A model generated the notes under the pieces. That model was not told where the DNA came from. It worked only from the letters and a program-made list of their open reading frames with translations, and searched no databases. Below are positions 39,949 to 48,825 of a stretch of 64,000 bases of DNA, in pieces. The stretch comes from Citrobacter sp. FP75 (GTDB lineage: Bacteria; Pseudomonadota; Gammaproteobacteria; Enterobacterales; Enterobacteriaceae). Within the stretch, counting starts at the first letter, position 1; each line of letters opens with the position of its first letter. Location: positions 1,116,001 through 1,180,000 of the forward strand of contig NZ_JAFDOE010000001.1 in the NCBI RefSeq assembly GCF_018342065.1, given 5' to 3'. The position numbers and the translations under genes are program-made.

Positions 39949-40130
39949 CTCCCCTGGGTTCTGCCTCATCCAACCAGACAGGAAAAGGGGTGAGGGCAGA
40001 AAACACAAGGCCTCAGCGGCGTTAAATGATATGATTTGGCTTTAGTCGATGTTTGCTAACATATCAATGTAAGAAGATTCTTAAAACAAAAAAAACGACT
40101 ATTTTCAGCCTGTTATTATATATTGTTTTT

Positions 40131-40158
40131 ATCGATCAATATCTAATCATTGATCGAT
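40131..40158 (+). promoter_or_regulatory. Perfect palindrome upstream of the EAL-like gene
   Basis: ATCGATCAAT (40131-40140) and ATTGATCGAT (40149-40158) are exact inverted repeats separated by 8 bases; a partial third copy, ATTGATTGAT, follows at 40162-40171. The dyad is in an A/T-rich stretch between fabI and the EAL gene, 64 bases before the ATG at 40222. It looks like a binding site for a dimeric regulator; the regulator is unknown. Confidence 0.55.
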
Positions 40159-40221
40159 ATTATTGATTGATTATAATTAGAAGTGCATTATCAGAACGTT
40201 ATGATCAATTGGAGTGGTCTT

Positions 40222-40911
40222 ATGCACTATCATTTCATCGCGGATCCGATGAGAGACACAACGGATAAGTTGCTGGGTGTTGAAATGAATGCCCGGTTTA
40301 CGTCAGAGTCGGTGCGTCCTTTGTATTCAGATGTCATCATCACAGCGTGGAGTAGCGAGCAAAAGCGGCATTTCATGCTCGAACAAATACAGTTAGTCGC
40401 CCAAAAGCGTGACTGGTTTGAGAAAAATAACCTTTTTTGTACGCTTAACCTGATTGATGAAATGGCGCTTTTCGCGATCGGCGACCCGGCGATTACCACT
40501 GCCTTGCATGCCATGCCGTTTATTGCACTACAACTTTCAGAACGCGTCCTGTCGAATACCGCTTGCCTGAATAACCTGCTGATAAACTCTCTGATCGACG
40601 GACCCAATGCCTTGTGGCTGGGCAATCTTGGCTCCGGCAGCACGGGGGCGGGCCCGCTGGTCAGCGGCAATTTTGATGTGGTTAAAATGGATCGCAGCTT
40701 CTTTTTGTCACAGTTCGAAAAGCCGATGTTCCCGGTTCTTATCAAGAACATCAGGGAATATTGTGACCGCGTGGTAGTCGAGGGGGTTGAAGACGCACGG
40801 ATTATTAATGAGCTAAGCAATGCGGGTATCTGGGCGGTGCAGGGCGATATTTTCCCGCCGGTTGCATTTAGCGAAATTGAAGCATTGATACCGGCAGACG
40901 TTTACCACTGA
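40222..40911 (+). CDS. Degenerate stand-alone EAL-domain protein (STM1697-like)
   Basis: The ATG at 40222 is preferred because GGAG lies 7 bases before it; two earlier ATGs lack a ribosome site. The 229-residue product is a single EAL domain without catalytic residues: the EAL motif is EMN (residues 21-23) and the DDFGTG loop is GNLGSG (134-139), so both metal-binding aspartates are gone. VKMD (154-157) and VVVEGVE (184-190) keep the fold. Its place between fabI and sapF matches Salmonella STM1697, which, like YdiV, binds FlhD and represses flagellar genes rather than cleaving c-di-GMP. I infer a similar protein-binding role here. Confidence 0.88.
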   Translation: MHYHFIADPMRDTTDKLLGVEMNARFTSESVRPLYSDVIITAWSSEQKRHFMLEQIQLVAQKRDWFEKNNLFCTLNLIDEMALFAIGDPAITTALHAMPFIALQLSERVLSNTACLNNLLINSLIDGPNALWLGNLGSGSTGAGPLVSGNFDVVKMDRSFFLSQFEKPMFPVLIKNIREYCDRVVVEGVEDARIINELSNAGIWAVQGDIFPPVAFSEIEALIPADVYH

Positions 40912-40913
40912 CG

Positions 40914-40948
40914 ATAGACAAAGCCCTCCATCAAAGGAGAGCGTCTAT
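40914..40948. other. Hairpin between the converging EAL gene and sapF
   Basis: ATAGAC (40914-40919) pairs with GTCTAT (40943-40948) and CTCC (40926-40929) pairs with GGAG (40936-40939). The structure occupies almost the entire 41-base space between the two stop codons. There is no T-run, so it may slow or stabilise the transcript ends rather than terminate. Confidence 0.45.
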
Positions 40949-40952
40949 GACG

Positions 40953-41759
40953 TTAACGATCTTTCCGCCAGGCATCGGCGGTAAGTGCTTCACCGAAATG
41001 CCCGGCTATCAAACGGCGGGTCAGTTCATGCAGCGGAGAGGCCAGCACATCCGCCGTACTGCCGCGTTCGACGACTTCCCCCTGGTGCATGACTAACACC
41101 TGATCGCTGATGTGTTTCATCATCCCGATATGCTGAGTGACATAGATATAAGAAATACCCTGTTTTTCCTGTAGCTCCAGCATCAGGTTAATCAGCTGCG
41201 AACGCATCGACATATCAAGAGAGGCCAACGCTTCGTCAGCGATAATGACTTTAGGGCGCAAAATCAGGGCGCGGGCCAGCCCCAGACGCTGTTTTTGCCC
41301 TGGTGCCAGCATATGCGGGTAGTAGCTGACATGATCGGGCAGTAAACCAACCATACGCATGGTTTCAACGATCTGCTTGCGGCGTTGCTCCGGTTCCAGG
41401 TCAGTATTCAGGCGCAGCGGGAAATCGAGGATCTGCGAAATACGTTGACGTGGGTTCAGCGACGTTGACGGATCCTGGAAAATCATCCGAATACACTGAC
41501 TGCGAAAGGAATAATCGCCGTATTTTAGCGGATGATCGTCAATCAGCAGTTCACCGCTGGTGGGTTCCACCATCCCGGCCAGCATTTTCGCCAGCGTCGA
41601 TTTACCAGAACCGTTTTCGCCAATGACGGCGAGCGTCTGGCGCTCGCGCAGCGTAAAGCTCAGGGGCTTGACCGCTTCGACGGTCTGACGGCGGAATAAC
41701 CCCGTCCGATAGCGAAAGGTTTTGCTCAGGTTACGTACTTCGAGCAGTGTTTCTACCAT
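40953..41759 (-). CDS. sapF: Peptide ABC transporter ATPase SapF
   Basis: The product has 268 residues. Walker A GENGSGKST and Walker B VIIADEA are present; the signature is LAPGQKQRL instead of LSGGQ, as in SapF of other enterobacteria. It is one of two ATPases of the Sap system, linked to resistance to antimicrobial peptides in Salmonella and to putrescine export in E. coli. It is the last gene of sapABCDF, one base after sapD. Confidence 0.96.
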   Translation of the reverse strand: MVETLLEVRNLSKTFRYRTGLFRRQTVEAVKPLSFTLRERQTLAVIGENGSGKSTLAKMLAGMVEPTSGELLIDDHPLKYGDYSFRSQCIRMIFQDPSTSLNPRQRISQILDFPLRLNTDLEPEQRRKQIVETMRMVGLLPDHVSYYPHMLAPGQKQRLGLARALILRPKVIIADEALASLDMSMRSQLINLMLELQEKQGISYIYVTQHIGMMKHISDQVLVMHQGEVVERGSTADVLASPLHELTRRLIAGHFGEALTADAWRKDR

Positions 41760-41760
41760 C

Positions 41761-42753
41761 TCACTCTCTCTCCATGTTCAGCGGGAAATGACAGGCATAG
41801 AGATGATTCTTTGCTCCGGTCAGTCGTGGGGTTTCAATGCACTCACGTTGAGCATAAGGGCAGCGTGGTCCCAGGCGGCATCCCATGGGTAACTGTTCCA
41901 ACAATGGAATTGCGCCAGGCATCGTATTCAGGCGGCTTTTATGCGGCATCGGACTACCAAAATCAGGAATAGCGCGGATCAACGCCTGCGTATAAGGATG
42001 GTGCGGAATAGTCACCAAATCTTTACTCAGTGCGGTTTCCACCGTTTGTCCGCAGTACATGACGTTGATTTTGTCCGCCCACTGGCTAAGCATTTGCAGG
42101 TCATGGCTGATCAGCAAAATGGTGGTGTTGCTGTTTTGATTCAGCCGGGTCAGCAGACGGAAAATCTGCGCCTGAGTGGTGGGCTCCATCGCATTGGTCG
42201 GCTCATCGGCAATCAATAAACGTGGCTGATTAGCCAGCGCAATGGCAATCATCACTTTCTGACACTCGCCGTCGGTCAGTTCATACGGGAAACTGCGCAT
42301 CGCGTCTTTATGATCTTTTATTCCAACACGGTGCAGCAGTTCAATCGCGCGACGTTTGCGCCAGCCAATGCGTTGCCACCAGCGTCCCTTATAGGTCCAG
42401 CCGGGAATGTTCTGCATCAGTTGTCGTCCAATACGTTCGGACGGGTCGAGACAGGACTGCGGTTCCTGAAAGATCATGGAAACGTTATGGCCGACCAGTT
42501 TGCGCCGCTCGCGGGCAGACAGGCGCAGCAGATCGATATCGTCAAAGCGCATGCGGTCAGCGGTGACGCGCCAGTTATCTTTTGCCACGCCGCATATGGC
42601 CTTGGCGATGAGGCTTTTACCGGAACCAGACTCGCCGACCAGCCCGCGGATCTCGCCTTCATTCAGGGTCATACTGACGCGGTCAACGGCCTTCACCCAG
42701 TCATCGCCGGTCCTGAATTCAATGGTCAGGTTACGAATATCCAGTAATGGCAT
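41761..42753 (-). CDS. sapD: Peptide ABC transporter ATPase SapD
   Basis: The product has 330 residues with Walker A GESGSGKS and Walker B LLIADEP. The signature reads LTDGECQ, departing from LSGGQ. A C-terminal Cys-containing oligopeptide-transporter motif ([14 protein letters not shown]) is conserved. In E. coli SapD also supports TrkH/TrkG potassium uptake by binding ATP. It overlaps the sapC stop by one base. Confidence 0.96.
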   Translation of the reverse strand: MPLLDIRNLTIEFRTGDDWVKAVDRVSMTLNEGEIRGLVGESGSGKSLIAKAICGVAKDNWRVTADRMRFDDIDLLRLSARERRKLVGHNVSMIFQEPQSCLDPSERIGRQLMQNIPGWTYKGRWWQRIGWRKRRAIELLHRVGIKDHKDAMRSFPYELTDGECQKVMIAIALANQPRLLIADEPTNAMEPTTQAQIFRLLTRLNQNSNTTILLISHDLQMLSQWADKINVMYCGQTVETALSKDLVTIPHHPYTQALIRAIPDFGSPMPHKSRLNTMPGAIPLLEQLPMGCRLGPRCPYAQRECIETPRLTGAKNHLYACHFPLNMERE

Positions 42754-43643
42754 TATTCCACCCCCGCAATAATTGCGCGGCGCACACCGTCACCTAACAG
42801 GTTAACCAGCAGGACGCTTATCATGATTGCCGCACCGGGCAGCATGACCGTCCACGGTGCCACGTAAATCAATTCCAGCGCGTCGCCAAGCATGGCTCCC
42901 CATTCCGGCGACGGCAGTTGCGCGCCGAGATCCAGAAAGCCCAGCGCGGCGATATCCAGTATCGCCATCGACAGTGCGCGGGTAATTTCGGTGATCAGCC
43001 CGGCGGTAATATTGGGCAGAATTGCAAACCACAAAATGTTGAGCGTGGAAGCCCCATCCAGGCGGGCAGCAATGACATACTCTTTTTCTAATTCGTCATG
43101 CACCATGCTGTAGACGGAACGCACCATGCGAGGCAACAGCGCCAGCCAGACGGCAAACATCGCGTGCGTCAGATGAGGGCCGGCAAACGCCACTACAATA
43201 ATCGCCAGCAGCAGTGACGGGATAGAGAGCAGGGTGTCGAGAATATGGTTCAGCACCGCTGAGCGTAAACCGTGGGTCGCCCCGGCTAAAACCCCTAACA
43301 CCAGACCGCACAGTGTGGCGGCGAGCGTGACGACAAATGCACCACCGACGGTAGGGGCCGCACCGCTGAGCAGACGACTTAAAACGTCACGCCCCAGGTC
43401 GTCGGTCCCGAGGAAGAATGACACCTCGCCGTAGCGCGACCAGGAAGGCGGGAGCAATTGGTAGCCCAGAAATTGCTGATCGATACCGTAGGGCGCGAAC
43501 CAGCCTCCGAAAACACACAGTATGACCAGCCCTGCACAGCCATACAGGCCGACCATTGCCGACGCATCGCCATAAAAATTGCGCCAGGCGGTACGCAGCG
43601 TGCCAGGCGGGCGCTTTTCGCTGTATACGCTATCGTAAGGCAT
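42753..43643 (-). CDS. sapC: Peptide ABC transporter permease SapC
   Basis: The product has 296 residues and about six membrane spans, of the DppC/OppC type. The EAA loop reads [20 protein letters not shown]. It forms the membrane channel with SapB. Its start overlaps the end of sapB by 14 bases, and the sapD ATG overlaps its stop. No irregularities. Confidence 0.96.
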   Translation of the reverse strand: MPYDSVYSEKRPPGTLRTAWRNFYGDASAMVGLYGCAGLVILCVFGGWFAPYGIDQQFLGYQLLPPSWSRYGEVSFFLGTDDLGRDVLSRLLSGAAPTVGGAFVVTLAATLCGLVLGVLAGATHGLRSAVLNHILDTLLSIPSLLLAIIVVAFAGPHLTHAMFAVWLALLPRMVRSVYSMVHDELEKEYVIAARLDGASTLNILWFAILPNITAGLITEITRALSMAILDIAALGFLDLGAQLPSPEWGAMLGDALELIYVAPWTVMLPGAAIMISVLLVNLLGDGVRRAIIAGVE

Positions 43644-44595
43644 ACCATTCCTTATGTTTCAGAGGGTTAGCCATAGCACCCAAAATATCAGAGATCACGT
43701 TAACGATAATCACCAGCGAACCAATCACCATCACGCCGGCTGAAATTGCGGCGTAATCCTGCTGGCGAATGGCGTTGATAAGCCAATGACCAAGCCCTGG
43801 CCAGCTAAAGACCATCTCGGTGATCATTGCCAGCGTTAGCATGGTGGAAAACTGCAGGCCCAGACGCGGGATCACCGGCGGTAGGGCGTTGTGTAGTACG
43901 TGGCGACGCAAAATGGTTAACCGCGACAGGCCGCGGGTGGCCGCTGCTTTAACATAGTTCTGATCGAAAACTTCGATAGTGCTGATACGCATCAGGCGAA
44001 TCACTTCCGTTGTTGGTGCAACGGAGAGCGTTAACACCGGGAGCACCATGTGGCGAATGGCGCTAATCAGCATTTCGTCACGCCACGGCGAGTCGGAGAT
44101 CCATGCGTCGATAATGGCAATGCCGGTGACCGGTTTCACCTCATAGAGCAGGTCAAAGCGGCCGGACACCGGCAGCCAGCCGAGCGTCAACGAGAAGAAC
44201 AGCGTTAGCAGCAGCGCCAGCCAAAAGACCGGGATGGAAAACCCCATCAGTGCAAACGCACTGATGCAGCGATCCGGCCATTTATTGCGCGTGATCCCTG
44301 CCAGCATGCCAACGGGGATTCCAACCATCAGGGCAAAGCCAAAGGCGAGAATGCACAGCTCCATCGTGGCGGGGAACACCTCTTTCAGTTGCTCTGAGAT
44401 AAGCTGGCCGTTGATGCTGGACACGCCGAAATCCCAGTGGATTAAGCCATTGAACCAGAATAACCAGGCATTCCACAGCGAGGCGCCTTGCAGAGGGGCA
44501 TGGGGAGTAAAATAACTCAGGCTGAACCCAATAAACGTCAGAAAAAACAGGGTGACCAGAAGTAATAAAAAACGACGCAGGGTAAAGATAATCAT
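43630..44595 (-). CDS. sapB: Peptide ABC transporter permease SapB
   Basis: The product has 321 residues, of the DppB type with about six spans. The conserved loop [21 protein letters not shown] contacts the ATPases. It lies second in the operon, with a four-base overlap to sapA (ATGA). Confidence 0.96.
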   Translation of the reverse strand: MIIFTLRRFLLLLVTLFFLTFIGFSLSYFTPHAPLQGASLWNAWLFWFNGLIHWDFGVSSINGQLISEQLKEVFPATMELCILAFGFALMVGIPVGMLAGITRNKWPDRCISAFALMGFSIPVFWLALLLTLFFSLTLGWLPVSGRFDLLYEVKPVTGIAIIDAWISDSPWRDEMLISAIRHMVLPVLTLSVAPTTEVIRLMRISTIEVFDQNYVKAAATRGLSRLTILRRHVLHNALPPVIPRLGLQFSTMLTLAMITEMVFSWPGLGHWLINAIRQQDYAAISAGVMVIGSLVIIVNVISDILGAMANPLKHKEWYALR

Positions 44596-46235
44596 GGTTT
44601 TTTCACCTCATCTTTCTTTTCCCTGTAAACCCCGGCAAAGGAGGCGTTACCGAACGGGCTGAGCACCAGTCCCTTGATGTCATAGCGATAAGCCTGCAGG
44701 CGTAGCGATGAGGCCAGAGGCAGGATCGGTAGCTCCTGCGCCAGGATCGTTTGCGCTTCGTCATAGGCATCAATGCGCGACGAGAGCTGCTGCGACGACA
44801 AGGCTTTGCGCAGAATGCTGTCAAACTCAGGATTGCACCAGTGGGCAAAGTTGGTTTGCGAGTTGATGGCGGCACAGCTGAGCAGCGGTCGGAAAAAACT
44901 GTCAGGATCGTTACTGTCTGTCGCCCAACCGGACAACGTCAGATCATGGTTCATGTCCATTAATCTCGCCTCCTGAAAACGACCTTCCACCGGAATAATC
45001 TTCACATTCACACCAACCTGCGCCATGTCTGCCTGAATAAGCTCTGCGGTTTTCAGCGGACTTGGGTTCCAGGCCTGGGAACTGGTTGGCACCCAAAGCT
45101 GTAACGTCAGGTTCTCCAGCCCCAGCGCCTTTAACTGTTCGCGGGATTTTGCCGGGTTGTATTCTGTAATTTTAGCTTCGTTGTCATACGCCCACGAGGC
45201 GCGGGGTAAAATAGATGCTGCGGTTTCTGCCGTACCGTAATAGATGGACTGCATCAGACGCTGGTTGTTAATCGCCAGTGCCAGCGCATGGCGAACGGCT
45301 GGGTTGTTGAGTGGAGGTTTATTGGTATTGAAAGCCAGATAAGCAATGTTCATTCCCGGTCGCAGCGTCAGGCGTAAACGTGGGTCATCGCGTAAGATGC
45401 TGAGCTGACTGGCAGCGGGCCAGGCCAGTACGTCGCATTCACCGGTGAGCAGTTTCGACAAGCGTCCGGTACCGCCAGAACCGAGATCAACGACCACCTG
45501 CGGCATTAAGGGTTTACCGCGCCAGAAGGTGTCGTGACGTTGCAGGCGAACATATTGCCCGGCTCGATTTTCTGAAAGCTGGTACGGACCGGTACCGACT
45601 GGCTGCCTGTCGAGCAGTTCCTGACGATCCTGTTTTGCCAGCTGCGCGGCATATTCAGCAGACATAACCGACGCGTAGTGCGTGGCCAGATGCCACAGGA
45701 AAGACGCATCTGGTTGGGTCAGGCGAAACTCGACGGTGTTGTTGTCCAGCTTGCGTACGCTTTGTACGTTATCGGCGAACTGGAGGCTGTCAAAGTAGGG
45801 GAAACTGCCGCCGTTAACATTGTGCCACGGGTGCTGACGGTCAAAGATGCGCTCGAAGGTAAACACCACATCGTCCGCATTCAGTTTGCGGGTAGGGGTG
45901 AACCAGGCGGTCTTTTGAAAGGGAACGTCGCGACGCAGGTGGAAACGGTAGGTTGCGCCGTTATCCAGCACCTCCCAGCTTTCGGCCAGTTCCGGCACCA
46001 GGCGGTAGGTGTAAGGATCCACATCAAGCAGACGGTCATAGAGCTGGGCGGCAAGCGTGTCGACGATCAGCCCACTGCTTGCTTTTTGCGGGTTGAACGT
46101 ATTGACCTGTCCGCTGACGCAATAGACAAAGCCACTGTCCCGAATATCGGCAAGCGTGGTCTGCTCAGGTGCGGCAGCAGCCTGACCACTCAGAAGTCCA
46201 GCCATCACGATCAGAGATGATAAAACCAGGCGCAT
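44592..46235 (-). CDS. sapA: Periplasmic peptide-binding protein SapA
   Basis: The product has 547 residues, as in E. coli, with a signal peptide ([22 protein letters not shown]) and the family-5 solute-binding fold ([36 protein letters not shown]). It binds cationic antimicrobial peptides in Salmonella and Haemophilus and passes them to SapBC. It is the first gene of the operon. Its leader has no good ribosome site on the minus strand, yet the start agrees with the family. Confidence 0.96.
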   Translation of the reverse strand: MRLVLSSLIVMAGLLSGQAAAAPEQTTLADIRDSGFVYCVSGQVNTFNPQKASSGLIVDTLAAQLYDRLLDVDPYTYRLVPELAESWEVLDNGATYRFHLRRDVPFQKTAWFTPTRKLNADDVVFTFERIFDRQHPWHNVNGGSFPYFDSLQFADNVQSVRKLDNNTVEFRLTQPDASFLWHLATHYASVMSAEYAAQLAKQDRQELLDRQPVGTGPYQLSENRAGQYVRLQRHDTFWRGKPLMPQVVVDLGSGGTGRLSKLLTGECDVLAWPAASQLSILRDDPRLRLTLRPGMNIAYLAFNTNKPPLNNPAVRHALALAINNQRLMQSIYYGTAETAASILPRASWAYDNEAKITEYNPAKSREQLKALGLENLTLQLWVPTSSQAWNPSPLKTAELIQADMAQVGVNVKIIPVEGRFQEARLMDMNHDLTLSGWATDSNDPDSFFRPLLSCAAINSQTNFAHWCNPEFDSILRKALSSQQLSSRIDAYDEAQTILAQELPILPLASSLRLQAYRYDIKGLVLSPFGNASFAGVYREKKDEVKKP

Positions 46236-46503
46236 AATTTTAAGGAGTTATGTGTAAAAGAGCTATCTTACTAATATTTAATGACATTCGCCATTACCGT
46301 TTGTGTTTGGGGGCATTATGGGGAAGCAGTATTGATAAGCGCGGATGGGGCATTGCGACCTGCTCAATATTTATACCTGCTATCCACTTTTGCTGTACCT
46401 TATTCACTATCTTAGCATTTTTACGCCCGATCTGACCCGCAATAAACGCGGGAGTAGCCCCAGCGACTCACTTCCAGCGAGGCATACTTTCTTATTCGCT
46501 CAT
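46236..46503 (-). other. sapA upstream region
   Basis: These 268 bases hold no gene I accept. A small hairpin, CCCGC-AATAAA-CGCGGG-like, is at 46436-46452. The promoter of sapA should be here, but its elements are not obvious. The 61-codon plus-strand frame at 46250-46435 is listed under rejected observations. Confidence 0.3.
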
Positions 46504-47133
46504 TTAACGCGCCTGGCGGGCATAAAGGTAGGCGGTAGCCCTGGATACGCCAAGATGCTGCGCCACCGTATCCATAGATTTTCTTACGTTAAGTAAGCCT
46601 TCCTGACGTAATTGCTGAATCAGTACCTTTCTGTCTGCCGTTTTTAAGGCTCGCGCCGTCGTTGCGCGTTTGGCGGCAAAGTCATCAATACGCTGGCGAA
46701 TCACCTCATTACTGCCAGGATCGAGATGTTCGTTCACGGGTGACATTTCGGTTTCTGTAAAGCGGGCAAGCGCGCTCTGCATACCGCGAAACAGCGTCAT
46801 ATCGACATTAAGGCATAGCGCGGCGACATATTTGCCGTCTTCATCCTTGATGCCGATAGAGGTACTTTTTACCGGTCTGCCGTCGGCAAACTGATTGCTG
46901 TAGTTGGCAACGATATTTGGAAAGTCAGGCGATGCGATGCGTGCCAGACCCAGCTCTGTTGCTGGCTGACCGGGTTTACGTCCGGAAAGATTATTGTGTA
47001 TGGCCAAAATCGCATGTTCAGGATTCTTGAGGTCATGAACAACCACTTCACAAAAAGGGGCAAAGGTATCGCTTAGCCCTCTGGCGATAGTGTCAATTTG
47101 GTTGAGCAGCGTGTTATCGTCGTTTTTTGGCAT
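46504..47133 (-). CDS. YheO/DauR-family transcriptional regulator
   Basis: The product has 209 residues. The N-terminal two-thirds is a YheO-like PAS domain (FCEVVVHDLKNPEHAILAIH, SIGIKDEDGKYVAALCLNVD), and the C-terminus is an HTH (GLLNVRKSMDTVAQHLGVSR, followed by ATAYLYARQA). This two-domain layout is shared with E. coli YheO and the D-arginine regulator DauR. It lies downstream of a PLP dehydratase and a RidA-like gene on the same strand, so it probably controls them in response to an amino acid. A strong hairpin between it and the dehydratase suggests that it is not simply read through at equal levels. Confidence 0.85.
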   Translation of the reverse strand: MPKNDDNTLLNQIDTIARGLSDTFAPFCEVVVHDLKNPEHAILAIHNNLSGRKPGQPATELGLARIASPDFPNIVANYSNQFADGRPVKSTSIGIKDEDGKYVAALCLNVDMTLFRGMQSALARFTETEMSPVNEHLDPGSNEVIRQRIDDFAAKRATTARALKTADRKVLIQQLRQEGLLNVRKSMDTVAQHLGVSRATAYLYARQAR

Positions 47134-47225
47134 GCCAGTCTCCTGCAGTGATGCCTGTTGCCATTATTGCGCGCAGTTTACAGCGTCCTTACAGCGTTTT
47201 TCCAGACGGGAATGAGTAGACAGGG

Positions 47226-47253
47226 ATCGGGTATCTGCAATCAGATACCCGAT
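47226..47253 (-). terminator. Hairpin between the dehydratase and the regulator
   Basis: ATCGGGTATCTG (47226-47237) and CAGATACCCGAT (47242-47253) form a perfect 12-bp stem with a CAAT loop, four bases after the dehydratase stop. It is not followed by a T-run on the minus strand, so it may act as a transcript-stabilising or partial terminator element. Confidence 0.55.
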
Positions 47254-47256
47254 TTA

Positions 47257-48225
47257 TCATCCAGCGAGGAATTCACTGTAGCGACTGATATCAACGTTCC
47301 CACCGCTAATAATAATGCCGATTTTCTTTCCGTGAAGTTCAGCCTTACGCGCTCTCGCGGCAGCAAAACCAAGACAGCCAGTGGGCTCGACGACGATTTT
47401 TATTCGCTCAGCGAAAAACTTCATCGCATTAACTAATTCAGAGTCTGAAACAGTCAGTATATCGTTTACATTTTTTTGGATCAGCGGAAACGTATAATGC
47501 CCAAGGTGTTGGGTCTGTGCGCCATCCGCAATGGTTTTCGGCGTATCGATGTGAACGATGCTGCCGCTGCGAAACGACTGTTGGCCATCGTTACCGGCCT
47601 CTGGCTCTACACCATAGATGATGCAGTCCGGAGACAGTTCTCGAGCTGCCAGTGCGGAACCGGATAGCAGGCCTCCGCCTCCCAGGCAGACGAAAAGCAC
47701 GTCCAGCGGACCCACTTCTTCGATCAGTTCTTTCGTCGCGGTACCTTGACCTGCAATAACATGCGGATGATCGTAAGGGGGGATTAGCGTCAGCCCCTGT
47801 TTTTCTGCCAGATCCCGACCAATTTTTTCTCGATCTTCGGTATAGCGGTCGTAAATCACAACATTTCCTCCATACCCTTTCGTGGCTGCAACTTTGGCTG
47901 CCGGCGCATCATGCGGCATGATAATTGTTGCCGGAATGCCAAGCAATTTTGCGGACAGAGCGATGGCTTGCGCATGATTCCCGGAAGAAAATGTCACGAC
48001 CCCGGCAGCTCGCTGTTGCGGCGTAAACTGGCGTAGCGCATTCATTGCTCCGCGAAACTTGAACGCACCCATCCTCTGGAGGTTTTCGCATTTAAAGAAG
48101 ATATCAGCACTAAATTCTTCATTGACCGTTCGCGATGTCATTACCGGCGTCTGGTTAGCGTAACCTTTGATGCGTTCAGCCGCAGCGGCAATATCGTTAT
48201 AATCAGGAAGTGTTATTTCACTCAT
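47257..48225 (-). CDS. PLP-dependent ammonia-lyase (threonine dehydratase / hydroxyaspartate dehydratase family)
   Basis: The product has 322 residues of fold type II. Lys56 in GAFKFRGA is the pyridoxal-phosphate lysine, and CLGGGGLLSG is the glycine loop for the cofactor phosphate. There is no C-terminal ACT domain, so it is not the biosynthetic IlvA. Length and the RMGAFKFRG motif point to TdcB-like enzymes and to threo-3-hydroxyaspartate ammonia-lyase or serine racemase; the substrate cannot be decided from sequence alone. A RidA-like gene lies 27 bases upstream. RidA hydrolyses the enamine/imine products of such lyases, so a shared pathway is very plausible. Confidence 0.88.
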   Translation of the reverse strand: MSEITLPDYNDIAAAAERIKGYANQTPVMTSRTVNEEFSADIFFKCENLQRMGAFKFRGAMNALRQFTPQQRAAGVVTFSSGNHAQAIALSAKLLGIPATIIMPHDAPAAKVAATKGYGGNVVIYDRYTEDREKIGRDLAEKQGLTLIPPYDHPHVIAGQGTATKELIEEVGPLDVLFVCLGGGGLLSGSALAARELSPDCIIYGVEPEAGNDGQQSFRSGSIVHIDTPKTIADGAQTQHLGHYTFPLIQKNVNDILTVSDSELVNAMKFFAERIKIVVEPTGCLGFAAARARKAELHGKKIGIIISGGNVDISRYSEFLAG

Positions 48226-48252
48226 GTTTGTTCACCTGTATGCCGTTAAATG

Positions 48253-48648
48253 TCATGCCTGTTGTGCTAACGCAACCGCTTCAATTTCTACGGCAAAGCC
48301 GTAATGAAGCTCTGATACGCCAGCGACAGCGCGGGCAGGGCGGAAATCACCGATCCACTCGCCATAGATTCGATTAAACGTCGGCCACTGGCTGATATCC
48401 GTCACGTAGACGCGCACTGACACCAGTTGCTGACGAGAAACGCCCGCACCAGCCAGACAAGCATCAACATTCTGTAGCGCCAGTCTGGTCTGATCTTCAA
48501 ATGAAGCATCTGCTTTTTTTTCGCCCTCAATGGTGACTGGCAACTGCCCTGAAATGAAGACGAACCCCCCGGCAGTCACACTATGTGAGTAATGGCCCGC
48601 AGGTGGGAAACTGTCGGTGGTTGAATTCAGTGTAATGTTTGTGGACAT
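48253..48648 (-). CDS. RidA-family (YjgF/YER057c) enamine/imine deaminase
   Basis: The product has 131 residues. The RidA fold is clear: GGFVFISGQLP, then QNVDACLAGAG, then the arginine-containing FRPARAVAGVSEL and VEIEAVA. The conserved Arg of RPAR is the carboxylate-binding residue of active RidA proteins. It should hydrolyse 2-aminoacrylate or related imines released by PLP enzymes. AGGAGAT precedes the ATG. It is the first gene of the ridA-dehydratase-regulator set and a second copy relative to the housekeeping ridA expected elsewhere. Confidence 0.9.
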   Translation of the reverse strand: MSTNITLNSTTDSFPPAGHYSHSVTAGGFVFISGQLPVTIEGEKKADASFEDQTRLALQNVDACLAGAGVSRQQLVSVRVYVTDISQWPTFNRIYGEWIGDFRPARAVAGVSELHYGFAVEIEAVALAQQA

Positions 48649-48683
48649 AAACGAATCTCCTGGCGTAATGAATAAGTCAATTT

Positions 48684-48716
48684 GTATAAAATAATACTGT
48701 TTGTATTGTTTTATAC
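48684..48716. promoter_or_regulatory. Long inverted repeat in the ridA-like promoter region
   Basis: GTATAAAATAATAC (48684-48697) and GTATTGTTTTATAC (48703-48716) are 14-bp inverted repeats with one mismatch and a 5-base spacer, 36 bases upstream of the ridA-like ATG. A repeat of this length and A/T content in a promoter is a good candidate operator for the YheO-like regulator at 46504-47133; the pairing is an inference. Confidence 0.6.
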
Positions 48717-48825
48717 ACCATTGCTTTATTTTCAGCCAGTGCCCGTTTTCACTTCAGGTGATCGTTAAGTCAATATCATCCACATAACACGGGCGCAAGT
48801 GTGGGCGATTGGTGTCGAGGAACCG

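Noticed and set aside
39014-40045. 343-codon open frame antisense to fabI.
   Set aside because: It is the complement of a strongly conserved essential gene in a fixed frame relation, with no ribosome site and a protein lacking recognisable domains; a codon-bias shadow.
46250-46435. 61-codon plus-strand frame with AAGGAG directly before its ATG, divergent from sapA.
   Set aside because: The ribosome site is only about 2 bases from the ATG, too close for good initiation. The protein is Cys- and Trp-rich without resemblance to anything known to me, and the frame overlies the sapA promoter region.
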